From assembly GCA_030589835.1 (NCBI GenBank), contig JAUUZS010000148.1, positions 1 through 8,712 on the forward strand: DNA of 8,712 bases, given 5' to 3'. Position 1 is the stretch's first letter, and every line of letters begins with the position of its first letter. The translations under genes were made by a program, and so were the position numbers. The notes below the pieces were generated by a model. That model saw only the letters and a program-made list of their open reading frames with translations, made no database searches and was not told the origin of the DNA. Of this stretch, positions 1-5,646 are shown piece by piece. The DNA is from Cyclobacteriaceae bacterium. Lineage in GTDB: Bacteria; Bacteroidota; Bacteroidia; Cytophagales; Cyclobacteriaceae.

Positions 1-269
1 CAGTACTTCCTTATTATCTCTTGCAGAAGTTGTGGATTAAACGGAATTATTTAGGAAGTAGGTAGCGAATAATTTTAAGCACAAAAAAAGCAACTATTTG
101 CTGCCCTGCGATATGGAAAGGATTTTTGTTTTTTAGTAAAAAGGCTGATGAAGGCGAAGGTAATTTTATCATAACAAATAGTGATTTGATTTTTTAGAAA
201 TCCCTTCCCTGCTTTAGGCGACAGCGGGGTTTTGGCATTAATATTTCTGGTTTCCCATAAATACCAAGA
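1..269. other. Window edge without a recognisable gene
   Basis: No convincing coding region lies here on either strand. On the plus strand all three frames are open from the window edge and close at 38-40, 52-54 and 61-63. The 3' end of an upstream gene may therefore be cut off by the window, but the 12-20 residues available do not say which frame or family. The rest is AT-rich with a weak hairpin near 207-233. Confidence 0.5.
207..233 (+). terminator. Possible weak hairpin terminator
   Basis: A 7-bp stem, CCCTGCT (207-213) with AGCGGGG (223-229), includes one G-T pair and closes a 9-nt loop. It is followed by only four T (230-233) on the plus strand. It could end transcription from a gene left of the window or slow readthrough downstream of the minus-strand small membrane protein gene. 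The short T run makes this weak. Confidence 0.25.
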
Positions 270-467
270 CTATTGTTGTGCTCGATTCCTGTTAATAAAA
301 GCATAATGGGGTAAGCTTTTTGCCACAAATGCATCCGGACTTTCCATATAGTGACTCAAATGTTCTTTTTGACCATCGATCGATTTTAAAGAGACGGTGG
401 TTTTAACGCATATTATTGCAACGATAATTCCTGTTATTAAGATCGATATTTTAATTATGGCCTTCAT
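270..467 (-). CDS. Small single-helix membrane protein, unknown function
   Basis: This is a 65-residue protein of unrecognised family. After MKAIIK come about 18 hydrophobic residues (roughly 7-24, rich in Ile and Val), which suggests an N-terminal membrane anchor or uncleaved signal. There is no Cys in lipobox context. A hydrophilic tail of about 40 residues follows, containing His, Asp, Ser and basic residues and ending NRNRAQQ. The start is an ATG with an A/T-rich leader, and the stop is TAG. It is divergent from recX, separated by 135 bases, and has no other neighbour that hints at a role. The orderly anchor-plus-polar-tail layout favours a real gene, but chance cannot be excluded at this length in AT-rich DNA. 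Confidence 0.45.
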   Translation of the reverse strand: MKAIIKISILITGIIVAIICVKTTVSLKSIDGQKEHLSHYMESPDAFVAKSLPHYAFINRNRAQQ

Positions 468-602
468 TTTGTTTTACTTTTCCAAAAACCATACCAGTTT
501 TGGGTATTAAATTTCATTATCTTCGTGTTTAGACTATTAGCGTATAAAAAGGTTTAATGGGTTTTTAAATTTTAATAGAATAAACAGCGATTATCCGGGA
601 TT

Positions 603-1073
603 ATGAGACAAGACAAAATGAAATCTGCAAAAGTTAAGGCAGGGAATTTTTGTGCCTATCAGGAGCGAACCCAACAAGAAGTTAGAGACAGGCTTTATAA
701 AACCGGATTGTACAGCGATGAAGTTGAGGAGGTTTTAGCGGAATTGATTACGGAGAATTATGTGAATGAAGAGCGTTTCGCATGTACGTTTGCAAGGGGG
801 AAATTCAATTTGAAGCAATGGGGAAAAATAAAAATAGCTTATGCATTGCAACAAAAAAATATATCTTCCTATTGCATTGACAAGGCGTTAAGCGAAATTT
901 CTGGCCAGGAATATGAAAATGCTATTTCAAGCATTATCGACAAAAAATCGAGGCAGATATCTGGTAGTGAATACATTGTAAAAAACAAAATTGCCAGACA
1001 CCTGATCAGTAAGGGTTTTGAAAGTGAGTTGGTGTGGTCAGTTTTGGATACCCACCTACAGCCCGGGCTCTAG
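603..1073 (+). CDS. recX: RecX-family regulator of RecA
   Basis: RecX proteins bind RecA filaments and modulate their growth and recombinase activity in the cytoplasm. The 156-residue length is close to the usual size for the family (about 150-170). The N-terminal helical repeat shows the family's CAYQERTQQEVRDRLY pattern (residues 17-32). It is followed by a second conserved block around LITENYVNEERFACTFARGK (48-67), then WGKIKI (73-78), and two further helical modules to the end. Translation may begin at ATG 603 or at ATG 618 (MKSAKVKAG), five codons later; nothing in the leader decides. The gene is tail-to-tail with the DUF4230 pseudogene and their last 18 bases overlap. It stands alone, not next to recA, and no clear promoter was found upstream. 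Confidence 0.9.
   Translation: MRQDKMKSAKVKAGNFCAYQERTQQEVRDRLYKTGLYSDEVEEVLAELITENYVNEERFACTFARGKFNLKQWGKIKIAYALQQKNISSYCIDKALSEISGQEYENAISSIIDKKSRQISGSEYIVKNKIARHLISKGFESELVWSVLDTHLQPGL
1056..1073. repeat. Near-palindromic overlap of two convergent stop regions
   Basis: These 18 bases end recX on the plus strand and the DUF4230 gene on the minus strand. Arms CTACAGCCC and GGGCTCTAG pair at 8 of 9 positions around CCCGGG, so both proteins finish PGL followed by TAG. The symmetry is read directly. A termination or pausing role is only a guess, since there is no loop and no T run. Confidence 0.6.
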
Positions 1074-1739
1074 TTCTTTTACTGGCAAGGAGGTGCTGAT
1101 GATCACTGGTTTTCCTGTAAGTTGTTCTAAAAGTGGCCTCAGCATAATTACTACATTTTCATTTGTTGATTCATATATCCCTGATTCTGTAGCAGCTTCC
1201 TTAAGCCTGTCCTCAGCCTTTTGATACGCCATTTGTAGCACTTCATTTTTTTCTTCCTCTGCAGAAAATAACCGGCTCCACCAGCTTTCCGTGTTCAAAG
1301 AAAAAATCCTGGTGTTATTCAGATCAAGCTTGTGGTAGCACAACTCTGGTGCAGGAAGGCGAACAATTATCGAGTCTCCTGCTAGCTCAATGTCTTGGGG
1401 TTCAAGTTTTGTTAAGTCGATGCACCCAACGGCTTCTCCTGAGGCAATAAGAATAAAACTTAAATCAGGATTGTATTGGTGTGTATTCAGAATGGAATTG
1501 CCAATTATTTTTCCATCACTGAGTCGTTTATATTAAAAAATTTATTTTAAGTTATATTTTAACAATTCTAGCTTTCCAAGGCTTTATACTTATTGAAGTA
1601 AGACTGAAGAATCGATAATATGCTGATATTCTTTCTCTTTTGGACTAAAGGGCCAGTGATTGGTAACATAAAGCGTTGCCATTATCAGGGCGATCAATAT
1701 CCATGGAAGTATTTTCAGAAAGCGTTTTGGTGAAATCAT
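1056..1739 (-). pseudogene. DUF4230-family membrane-anchored protein gene, interrupted by four in-frame TAA codons
   Basis: Read from ATG 1739 to TAG 1056, one frame of 227 codons gives a recognisable DUF4230-type protein of unknown function. It has a short basic N-terminus, a membrane helix (about residues 10-27, LPWILIALIMATLY), a linker, then conserved-looking blocks: SLGKLELLKYN (53-63), GEAVGCIDLTKL, RLPAPELCYHKLDLNNTRI, and a helical C-terminus with EKNEVLQMAYQKAEDRLKEA. Four TAA codons interrupt it at codons 50, 52, 66 and 69 (1592-1590, 1586-1584, 1544-1542, 1535-1533). No indel is needed, because the frame is identical before, between and after the stops. Between 1532 and 1344 there is no ATG, GTG or TTG in frame, so a restarted C-terminal fragment could begin only at TTG 1343 (95 residues). 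The gene starts 24 nt after the nitronate monooxygenase stop and is probably co-transcribed with it. Family recognition is from memory of motifs. The stops and frame are read directly. Confidence 0.85.
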
Positions 1740-1763
1740 GTTTCAAAGCTCAGAAAGAAATAA

Positions 1764-2759
1764 TCAATTTACCTTTGTGGCTATAGCCTTTTCATATTCT
1801 AGCATTATATTACTGACTAATTTTCGAATAGGCAATATCTCCGTTACAAACTCAATGGATGGGCCTGCACACCACACACTTTTGTATGTCGAACTAAAGG
1901 CAGCTTTTTTCAGTGATTTCATGCCTTTATAAAATGTCAGCATTTTAGCCAGTTTTTTAAATCTCCGGTGTGAATTCAGGAAGGTTTCGAGCCCATTTTG
2001 CCGGGTTCCTGTTTTTCGCACAAATGGTGTATTGATAACCGTGCAAGGAGTCCCGCTCAGCTTTGTAGTCATTACAATGTCTTTGGCTGCATACTGTACA
2101 CATGCCTGTTTATATGCTTCAGAAACCGGTGATTCGTCGGTAGCAATAAACGGACTTCCCATGGAGATGCCACAAGCCCCTTCGTTGAGCTTTGTGAATA
2201 ATTGCTTTCCATTCCCTACCCCTCCGGCAGAAATAATTGGCAAATCCGAAATGGTTCGAAGTTTTGTAATGAGCTCCTGGCTACTCAAATTACCGGCATG
2301 ACCTCCTGCATCTTTATTGACAGCTATAAGGCCATCAGGAGTCAGGACAGAAACTTTTTCTCCTTGCACTTCGTTGACAACGTCGCAAAAAACCCGTATG
2401 CCATTATCATGACATTTCTCAATTATTTTAGCGGGATTGCCTAAGGAGGTAATAACATAATCCACCTTGTATTCCAGACAGGTGTTCAATTGTTCCTTAA
2501 GCCTGATATTTGATTTGTTAACAATGAGATTTATTCCAAACGGGCCTTTACACTTATCTTTTAGTTCTTCAAGGGCTTTTCTGAATTCTTTGTCCGTTCG
2601 ATAATTCAAGGCTGGAATAGCACCAGTAATACCCGAATTAGTGGCTTCAACAACCATCGTAACATTTGAAACCAAATACATAGGCGCCATAATTATCGGG
2701 TATCGAATGCCGAGTAATTCGGTAAGGGTGGTACGAATATCAGGTATTTTGGCAGGCAA
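1764..2759 (-). CDS. Nitronate monooxygenase / 2-nitropropane dioxygenase-like FMN enzyme
   Basis: This is a cytoplasmic TIM-barrel flavoprotein of 331 residues, a normal size for the family. Family members bind FMN and oxidise alkyl nitronates or act as FabK-like enoyl reductases; the actual substrate cannot be read here. Visible signatures are LGIRYPIIMAPM (16-27) on the first strand, GPFGINLIV (72-80), KDAGGHAGN (149-157) with the His typical of nitronate monooxygenases at 154, the FMN-phosphate loop SAGGVGNG (177-184), GISMGSPFIATDES (197-210), and a C-terminal WCAGPSIEFV segment (296-305). The start is TTG at 2759: no ATG occurs upstream in frame back to a stop at 2849-2847, and the first downstream ATG would cut into the first barrel strand. 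The stop of the lipoprotein gene lies 4 nt upstream, so translational coupling is likely. The DUF4230 pseudogene follows 24 nt after the TGA. Confidence 0.88.
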   Translation of the reverse strand: MPAKIPDIRTTLTELLGIRYPIIMAPMYLVSNVTMVVEATNSGITGAIPALNYRTDKEFRKALEELKDKCKGPFGINLIVNKSNIRLKEQLNTCLEYKVDYVITSLGNPAKIIEKCHDNGIRVFCDVVNEVQGEKVSVLTPDGLIAVNKDAGGHAGNLSSQELITKLRTISDLPIISAGGVGNGKQLFTKLNEGACGISMGSPFIATDESPVSEAYKQACVQYAAKDIVMTTKLSGTPCTVINTPFVRKTGTRQNGLETFLNSHRRFKKLAKMLTFYKGMKSLKKAAFSSTYKSVWCAGPSIEFVTEILPIRKLVSNIMLEYEKAIATKVN

Positions 2760-2763
2760 AATA

Positions 2764-2874
2764 TTACTTTGTTTTATGTTTTTTATACTTCGTTGGTTGC
2801 CAGGGTTGTGCTGGAGGTCTGGAACAGGAAATAATAAAAGAAGATATTATAATAAAGATGATCAATTTTTTCAT
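2764..2874 (-). CDS. Tiny basic lipoprotein (36 residues) upstream of the nitronate monooxygenase gene
   Basis: This ORF runs from ATG 2874 to TAA 2764 and encodes a complete lipoprotein precursor: basic MKK, a hydrophobic stretch (residues 4-15, LIIFIIISSFII), a lipobox IISC with Cys at 17, and a 20-residue mature peptide rich in Pro and then in Lys (PAQPWQPTKYKKHKTK). By family rules it would be lipidated at Cys17 and anchored in the periplasm or outer membrane. It has no recognisable enzyme domain and I cannot assign a function. It is the first gene of the apparent lipoprotein / flavoprotein / DUF4230 operon, and its TAA lies 4 nt before the TTG of the flavoprotein gene. That tight spacing and the clean signal-lipobox layout argue that it is real despite its size. 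The alternative is a chance ORF whose frame merely resembles a signal peptide. Confidence 0.62.
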   Translation of the reverse strand: MKKLIIFIIISSFIISCSRPPAQPWQPTKYKKHKTK

Positions 2875-2908
2875 CGAATTGTCATATTAAATATTGCGGA
2901 TAACTAGC

Positions 2909-2932
2909 TAAATATAATACTTGCCTAAGTAT
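2909..2932 (-). promoter_or_regulatory. Candidate -7 element with adjoining operator-like palindrome
   Basis: A perfect inverted repeat, ATACTT-gcct-AAGTAT (2917-2932), abuts the minus-strand octamer TATATTTA (2916-2909), which matches the Bacteroidota -7 consensus TAnnTTTG at all but its last base. The start codon of the lipoprotein gene lies about 35 bases downstream. The placement suits a repressor or activator site controlling that operon. No good -33 TTTG is seen at standard spacing, so the promoter part is tentative. Confidence 0.35.
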
Positions 2933-3044
2933 TAACTGCAATTTTAAAAAATTAGTTCTATTATTTTGAACGATGTAACTAAAATTAACATTGTGCAATA
3001 AAATCAATTTCGTGAGCCGCATATTTTGTGGAGCCTTAATCACG

Positions 3045-3641
3045 CTATAAATGTGTTAATATGGTCTTGACAGATATTCTCTTTTTATAGTTTTCATTGA
3101 AAAAAACATATTTGATTTTTCCATCTTGATTAATGATATACGTGGCTGGAATGGGCAAATTCGTTCCATTATCACCATTAAATTCATTTAACTTAATTCC
3201 CCAAATATTGTATTTGGTATTTGTGCCCTTGTCCACTTGGAATCTCACATCGTAGGCCTTCATGATTTTCATCTCTGTGTCAGAAATAATACGAAATGCA
3301 TTGTCGTAATTTTTTGATGTTTCGTTAACAAATTCCATGACTTCCGGGGTCACCGCAAGTACTGAAGCTCCTTTTTCTATAATAAATCCCAATGAATCAC
3401 TTAATTCCTCCAATTGCCTGTTGCAATATTTGCACCAATGCCCCCGGTAAAACATCAAAACAACAGGACCTTTTTTGAGTTGGTCTTCAAGAACAAATAA
3501 ATTACTGAACTGATCCATTGCTTTGAAATTTGGCGCAATGCTTCCAACTGAAAGGCCTTTTGGCTCATCATCATTTGATGAGAAACCTGATAAAACAAAT
3601 AAAATTACGGAGTAAAACAGGATAGATTTAAGGATTGTCAT
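3045..3641 (-). CDS. Exported peroxiredoxin-like (AhpC/TSA) thioredoxin-fold protein
   Basis: The protein has 198 residues. The N-terminus (1-20, hydrophobic 4-19) is an export signal or anchor, followed by an acidic linker SSNDDEPKG. From about residue 30 comes a thioredoxin-fold AhpC/TSA domain: GSIAPNF (33-39), strand PVVLMFYRGHWC (59-70) with the Cys70-x-x-Cys73 active site (WCKYC), VLAVTPE (94-100), and LPIPATYIIN (162-171) with the expected cis-Pro region before the last strands. FYRGxWCxYC is the signature of peroxiredoxin-like redoxins, so thiol-dependent peroxide reduction or disulfide exchange in the periplasm is the likely role. The signal looks like a lipoprotein signal whose lipobox Cys has been lost: it reads LSGFSS where LSGCSS would be expected. 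The gene is alone on the minus strand, divergent from yjjX. Confidence 0.85.
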   Translation of the reverse strand: MTILKSILFYSVILFVLSGFSSNDDEPKGLSVGSIAPNFKAMDQFSNLFVLEDQLKKGPVVLMFYRGHWCKYCNRQLEELSDSLGFIIEKGASVLAVTPEVMEFVNETSKNYDNAFRIISDTEMKIMKAYDVRFQVDKGTNTKYNIWGIKLNEFNGDNGTNLPIPATYIINQDGKIKYVFFNENYKKRISVKTILTHL

Positions 3642-3690
3642 TTTTTAAATTATTTTTAAGGTCAAATTTGATGAAAAGAAAAGGAAATAG

Positions 3691-3710
3691 TCTGTCGCTA
3701 TTCAGACAGA
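3691..3710. repeat. Inverted repeat in the divergent yjjX/peroxiredoxin intergenic region
   Basis: TCTGTC (3691-3696) and GACAGA (3705-3710) form a 6-bp inverted repeat with an 8-base spacer, inside the 87-base region between the two divergent starts. It could be a regulator site serving both genes, but a repeat of this size can also arise by chance. Confidence 0.25.
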
Positions 3711-3728
3711 TACTTAATCTCATACATA

Positions 3729-4274
3729 TTGAAAAGAATTTATATAGGATCTGAAAATCCGGTGAAAATAGAGAGTACAAGAAAAGGATTTGAAGTGGTT
3801 TATAAAAACAGCTCAAAATTTGAATTTATAGGTAAGTCTGTAATGTCTGGAGTTGCCGACCAGCCCATGACCAATAAAGAAACCCTATTGGGTGCCGAAA
3901 ACCGAGCAAATACCTTAAAAGATATATATCCTGATGGGGATTTTTATGTTGGCATCGAAGGAGGGGTTCAGGCTAACAGAAAACAAATGGAAGCCTTTGC
4001 CTGGATTGTGATACTTGGAAAAAAAATAGTGGGCAAAGCACAAACTGCGACATTTCAATTACCTCCAGACATTGTGGACCTCATCAATCAGGGTGTGGAA
4101 CTCGGCCATGCAGATGATATGGTATTTCGGAGAAAAAATTCGAAACAAGGCAATGGTGCTGTTGGTATTTTGACAGATAATGTCATCGATCGTATAGCCT
4201 ACTACCGACATGCAGTAATTTTGGCACTGATCCCTTTTTTAAATGAAGCACTTTACCAAACAGACAATGGCTAA
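3729..4274 (+). CDS. yjjX: Inosine/xanthosine triphosphatase, YjjX (DUF84/NTPase) family
   Basis: Members hydrolyse non-canonical purine triphosphates such as ITP and XTP, keeping deaminated bases out of DNA and RNA. The protein has 181 residues, close to the family norm of about 170-180. Motifs in order are IGSENPVKIEST (6-17), GVADQPMTNKET (41-52), the acidic GIEGGV (75-80), FAWIVIL (90-96), KQGNGAVGILTDN (139-151), and the C-terminal RIAYYRHAVILALIPF (155-170). The start is TTG at 3729. The family begins with exactly this MKxIxxGSxNPVKI pattern, and the frame upstream has no ATG before a stop at 3672-3674. The last 8 bases overlap the radA start, so the two genes are probably translated together; both serve genome integrity. 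Confidence 0.9.
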   Translation: MKRIYIGSENPVKIESTRKGFEVVYKNSSKFEFIGKSVMSGVADQPMTNKETLLGAENRANTLKDIYPDGDFYVGIEGGVQANRKQMEAFAWIVILGKKIVGKAQTATFQLPPDIVDLINQGVELGHADDMVFRRKNSKQGNGAVGILTDNVIDRIAYYRHAVILALIPFLNEALYQTDNG

Positions 4275-5637
4275 GCAAAAAACTGCTTTTTTTTGTCAGT
4301 CTTGTGGTACGCAATCCCCAAAATGGCAAGGTAAATGTCCTGGCTGTGGAGAGTGGAATACCCTCGTCGAAGAGGTATTGGTCGCTAAGGAGGAACAAAA
4401 TTGGCAGGAAGAAAAAAGTATTAAGCTGTCAAAATCAAAGCCAGTATTAATAGATGAAATAAAAATTGATCATGAGCAACGCATAAAAACCAATGATCAT
4501 GAACTCGACAGAGTGTTGGGTGGTGGCCTGGTGCGAGGGTCTTTGGTTTTAATTGGAGGGGAGCCAGGAATCGGAAAATCTACGCTATTGCTACAAATCG
4601 CTCTCCAGTTAAATTCAAGAAATATACTTTATGTTTCCGGAGAGGAAAGTGAGCAGCAAATAAAAATGCGCGCTCAACGAATAGGACACCAAGCATCTTC
4701 ACTTTATATTCTAACGGAAACAAACCTAAATGCGATTTTTAACCAGATAAAGGCCTTAAAGCCTTCGATATTGATCATTGATTCTATTCAGACCATGTTT
4801 GCGGATAAAATTGAGGCTGCCCCGGGAAGTATTTCCCAGGTGCGTCAATGTACTGCTGAACTGATGAAATTTGCCAAAAAAACCAACACGCCAATATTTT
4901 TGATTGGGCATATTACCAAAGAAGGTGCACTGGCCGGCCCTAAAATTCTCGAGCACATGGTAGATACCGTAATTCAATTTGAAGGAGATCGCCATTTGAG
5001 CTACCGCATCCTGCGGACAACGAAAAACAGATTTGGTTCTACTTCTGAACTCGGAATTTATGAAATGCAAAGTAATGGGTTGAGGCAGGTTTCAAATCCT
5101 TCTGAAATTCTGATCTCACAGCGGGAAGATGGTTTGAGCGGCATTTCGATCGGAGCATCTTTGGAGGGGAACAGACCTTTATTAATAGAGATTCAATCCC
5201 TGGTGTCTCCGGCAGCGTATGGAACACCCCAGCGGAGCTCGACCGGATTTGATTCAAAAAGGCTAAATATGCTGTTGGCAGTCCTGGAAAAGAGAGGTGG
5301 GTACCGGCTGGGCATGCAAGATGTATTTTTGAATATTGCCGGAGGTTTACGAATTGATGACCCTGCCATAGATTTGGCAGTAGCTGTTTCCATCATCTCA
5401 TCACTGGAGGAAGTGCCCATTCCAAAAAAGACATGTTTCGCGGCCGAGATCGGACTTGGCGGGGAAATTCGGGCTGTTAACCGAATAGAAAACAGGATTC
5501 TGGAGGCAGAGAAGCTAGGATTTGAACAAATATATATTTCTGAATACAATAAAAAAGGATTGAACAATTCAAGAATTAATATGGAGATCAAAGCGTATTC
5601 GAAACTGGATTCAGTTCTTTCAACACTTTTAAAATAA
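4267..5637 (+). CDS. radA: DNA repair protein RadA (Sms)
   Basis: RadA is a RecA-like ATPase that promotes branch migration of recombination intermediates in homologous repair. The 456 residues match the usual size of about 450-460. Domains are an N-terminal zinc finger (Cys10, Cys13, Cys24, Cys27, in CQSCG and CPGCGEW), an ATPase core with Walker A GEPGIGKST (98-106) and Walker B ILIID (168-172), the RadA-specific KNRFG motif (253-257), and a Lon-protease-like C-terminal domain (about 285-456). I chose ATG 4267 (MAKQKTAFFCQSCG), which matches family N-termini; the frame also offers ATG 4243, eight codons earlier. With ATG 4267 the start overlaps the yjjX stop by 8 nt, implying coupling. It is followed 9 nt later by the yfcC-like gene. 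All key residues are intact. Confidence 0.96.
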   Translation: MAKQKTAFFCQSCGTQSPKWQGKCPGCGEWNTLVEEVLVAKEEQNWQEEKSIKLSKSKPVLIDEIKIDHEQRIKTNDHELDRVLGGGLVRGSLVLIGGEPGIGKSTLLLQIALQLNSRNILYVSGEESEQQIKMRAQRIGHQASSLYILTETNLNAIFNQIKALKPSILIIDSIQTMFADKIEAAPGSISQVRQCTAELMKFAKKTNTPIFLIGHITKEGALAGPKILEHMVDTVIQFEGDRHLSYRILRTTKNRFGSTSELGIYEMQSNGLRQVSNPSEILISQREDGLSGISIGASLEGNRPLLIEIQSLVSPAAYGTPQRSSTGFDSKRLNMLLAVLEKRGGYRLGMQDVFLNIAGGLRIDDPAIDLAVAVSIISSLEEVPIPKKTCFAAEIGLGGEIRAVNRIENRILEAEKLGFEQIYISEYNKKGLNNSRINMEIKAYSKLDSVLSTLLK

Positions 5638-5646
5638 TTTTTCATT

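Noticed and set aside
1..63. Partial coding sequence at the left edge
   Set aside because: Three plus-strand frames are open at the edge and no residue pattern favours one, so it is noted only as a possibility.
482..507. CCAAAA/TTTTGG and ATACC/GGTAT inverted repeats upstream of recX
   Set aside because: The two short pairings overlap and compete, and neither stands out from AT-rich background.
1018..1224. Plus-strand ORF of 68 codons overlapping recX and the DUF4230 gene
   Set aside because: It is antisense to the well-preserved DUF4230 C-terminal region and has no recognisable motif or start context.
1533..1592. TAA recoded as a sense codon
   Set aside because: Other genes here end in TAA where their families normally end (for example radA), and Glu, Gln and Lys are still encoded by GAA, CAA and AAA in the same gene.
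1738..2444. Plus-strand ORFs inside the nitronate monooxygenase gene
   Set aside because: They are antisense shadows of a long gene with clear family motifs.
2871..2885. Four-codon minus-strand mini-ORF (MTIR) whose TGA overlaps the lipoprotein ATG
   Set aside because: The ATGA overlap is suggestive of coupling, but four codons are too few to tell from chance.
2641..2907. Plus-strand ORF of 88 codons across the lipoprotein gene and the flavoprotein start
   Set aside because: It is antisense to the lipoprotein/flavoprotein junction, and its composition follows from the opposite strand.
3001..3044. Hairpin terminator after the peroxiredoxin-like gene
   Set aside because: Only a 5-bp CGTGA/TCACG stem with a long loop was found, without a T run.
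3628..3816. Minus-strand ORF of 62 codons across the yjjX/peroxiredoxin divergent region
   Set aside because: It covers the yjjX 5' end in antisense and overlaps the peroxiredoxin start, and it has no family resemblance.
4183..5645. Minus-strand ORFs within radA
   Set aside because: They are shadows of radA, whose zinc finger, Walker motifs and KNRFG motif are all in the plus frame.
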